NCBI GenBank assembly: GCA_002418825.1
Contig: DIEW01000039.1
Location: 151 to 6,058, forward strand
Reading direction: 5' to 3'
Length of the DNA: 5,908 nucleotides
Origin: Syntrophaceae bacterium UBA5764
GTDB taxonomy: Bacteria > Desulfobacterota > Syntrophia > Syntrophales > Smithellaceae
In this document: positions 5,349-5,908 of the stretch, piece by piece
Numbering within the stretch: position 1 is the stretch's first letter
Layout of the letters: each line of letters opens with the position of its first letter
Position numbers and translations under genes: made by a program
The notes under the pieces: model-generated
Databases searched by the model: none
The model's input: only the letters and a program-made list of their open reading frames with translations
Told to the model about the DNA's origin: nothing

Positions 5349-5908
5349 ATGGGCAAGCGCGTAGGTATGGAAGTGGCTATGGCCGTGGCGGAAGCCGTTG
5401 GATTATGCAATATCGACATGGCTGCCGTTTATCCCATTACACCTCAGTCGCATATCGCGGAACATCTTTCTGATCTGGTGGCCGACGGCAAGGTTGATGC
5501 GGAATTTGTGACAGTGGAATCAGAACACTCAGCGATGAGTGCGGTGATTGGCGCGTCCGGCGCGGGCGCTCGCACCTATACAGCAACCAGTTCTCAGGGG
5601 TTGATGCTGATGCATGAATTGCTGCCGATTGCATCGGCGATGCGCCTGCCGATATGTATGGCTATTGCCAACCGGGCTGTTTCGGGACCTCTGAATATTC
5701 TAAATGATCATACTGACATTATGCCGCAGCGCGATTCCGGCTGGATTTCCATTTTTGTGGAAAATGGGCAGGAAGCCATTGACATGTCCATCATTGCCTT
5801 CAAAATCGCCGAGCACAAGGACGTCATGTTGCCGGTCAATATTAATATTGATGGTTTTCAGTTAACGCACATGGTGGAACCTTTTGAAATGCCCTCACAG
5901 GAAGAAGT
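5349..5908 (+). CDS. porA: 2-oxoacid (probably pyruvate):ferredoxin oxidoreductase, alpha subunit (partial, 3' end outside window)
   Basis: An open frame starts at ATG 5349 and runs to the right edge without a stop, giving 186 complete codons of a protein usually near 380-400 aa. I translated it by hand as MGKRVGMEVAMAVAEAVGL and onward. It shows the PorA N-terminal domain, which pairs with the TPP-binding beta subunit: YPITPQS at 28-34, VESEHSAM at 56-63, TATSSQGLMLMHE at 78-90, NRAVSGPLNI at 108-117 and HTDIMPQRDSGW at 121-132. The YPITPQ form favours the pyruvate/2-oxoisovalerate branch over 2-oxoglutarate enzymes. A strong GGAGGAGG lies at 5335-5342, six bases before the start and inside the end of porD. 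The start is one base after the porD stop. The thiamine-binding porB gene is expected downstream. Confidence 0.92.
   Translation, partial: MGKRVGMEVAMAVAEAVGLCNIDMAAVYPITPQSHIAEHLSDLVADGKVDAEFVTVESEHSAMSAVIGASGAGARTYTATSSQGLMLMHELLPIASAMRLPICMAIANRAVSGPLNILNDHTDIMPQRDSGWISIFVENGQEAIDMSIIAFKIAEHKDVMLPVNINIDGFQLTHMVEPFEMPSQEE

Noticed and set aside
4721..5419. Minus-strand open frame of 232 codons across porG, porD and the start of porA
   Set aside because: It lies antisense to three well-supported genes, spans their junctions, and its translation resembles no family I recognise.
1..5908. CRISPR array, transposon ends, phage genes or a novel defence system
   Set aside because: No regularly spaced repeats, transposase, integrase or effector-like gene is present. 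The coding space is filled by core genes.

Overview
The window is an ordinary bacterial chromosomal segment with every recognisable gene on the plus strand. Nothing in it looks like a phage, plasmid, transposon, CRISPR array or defence system. The organism is probably an anaerobe of the Desulfobacterota (former Deltaproteobacteria; a Syntrophales- or Geobacter-like lineage is my guess). This rests on three things: the gene order tRNA-ffs-dnaX-ybaB-recR, a two-subunit oxygen-labile class I fumarase, and a four-subunit ferredoxin-dependent 2-oxoacid oxidoreductase. The lineage call is inference; no database search was run.

Layout. Bases 1-20 are the 3' end of a tRNA, probably tRNA-Ser, cut by the window edge. 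Bases 21-159 hold no gene but carry a plausible promoter and a small palindrome. The short bacterial SRP RNA (ffs) lies at about 160-256. Then come dnaX (clamp-loader tau subunit, TTG start), ybaB/ebfC (nucleoid-associated protein, GTG start) and recR (recombination mediator). Four bases after recR, without a visible promoter, the two subunits of a class I fumarate hydratase begin (alpha 2978-3829, beta 3839-4414). A 96-base gap with a candidate promoter and a TetR-type palindromic operator follows. After it comes a pyruvate/2-oxoacid:ferredoxin oxidoreductase operon in the order gamma (porG), delta ferredoxin (porD), alpha (porA). porA runs off the right edge, and porB is expected just beyond it.

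How the genes work together. The left half serves core DNA and protein-targeting functions: SRP RNA for co-translational membrane targeting, DnaX for replisome assembly, YbaB for DNA binding, and RecR for RecFOR-type gap repair. The right half is central carbon metabolism: fumarase interconverts fumarate and malate, and the oxidoreductase interconverts a 2-oxoacid and its acyl-CoA using ferredoxin. Tight spacing suggests the fumarase genes are read from the recR transcript, while the oxidoreductase has its own start.

I found no evidence for a previously undescribed system. The points most worth checking are the palindrome at the porG promoter, possible frameshifting in dnaX, a repeat-like insertion in the dnaX linker, a substituted acidic residue in the RecR Toprim domain, and the recR-fumarase coupling.
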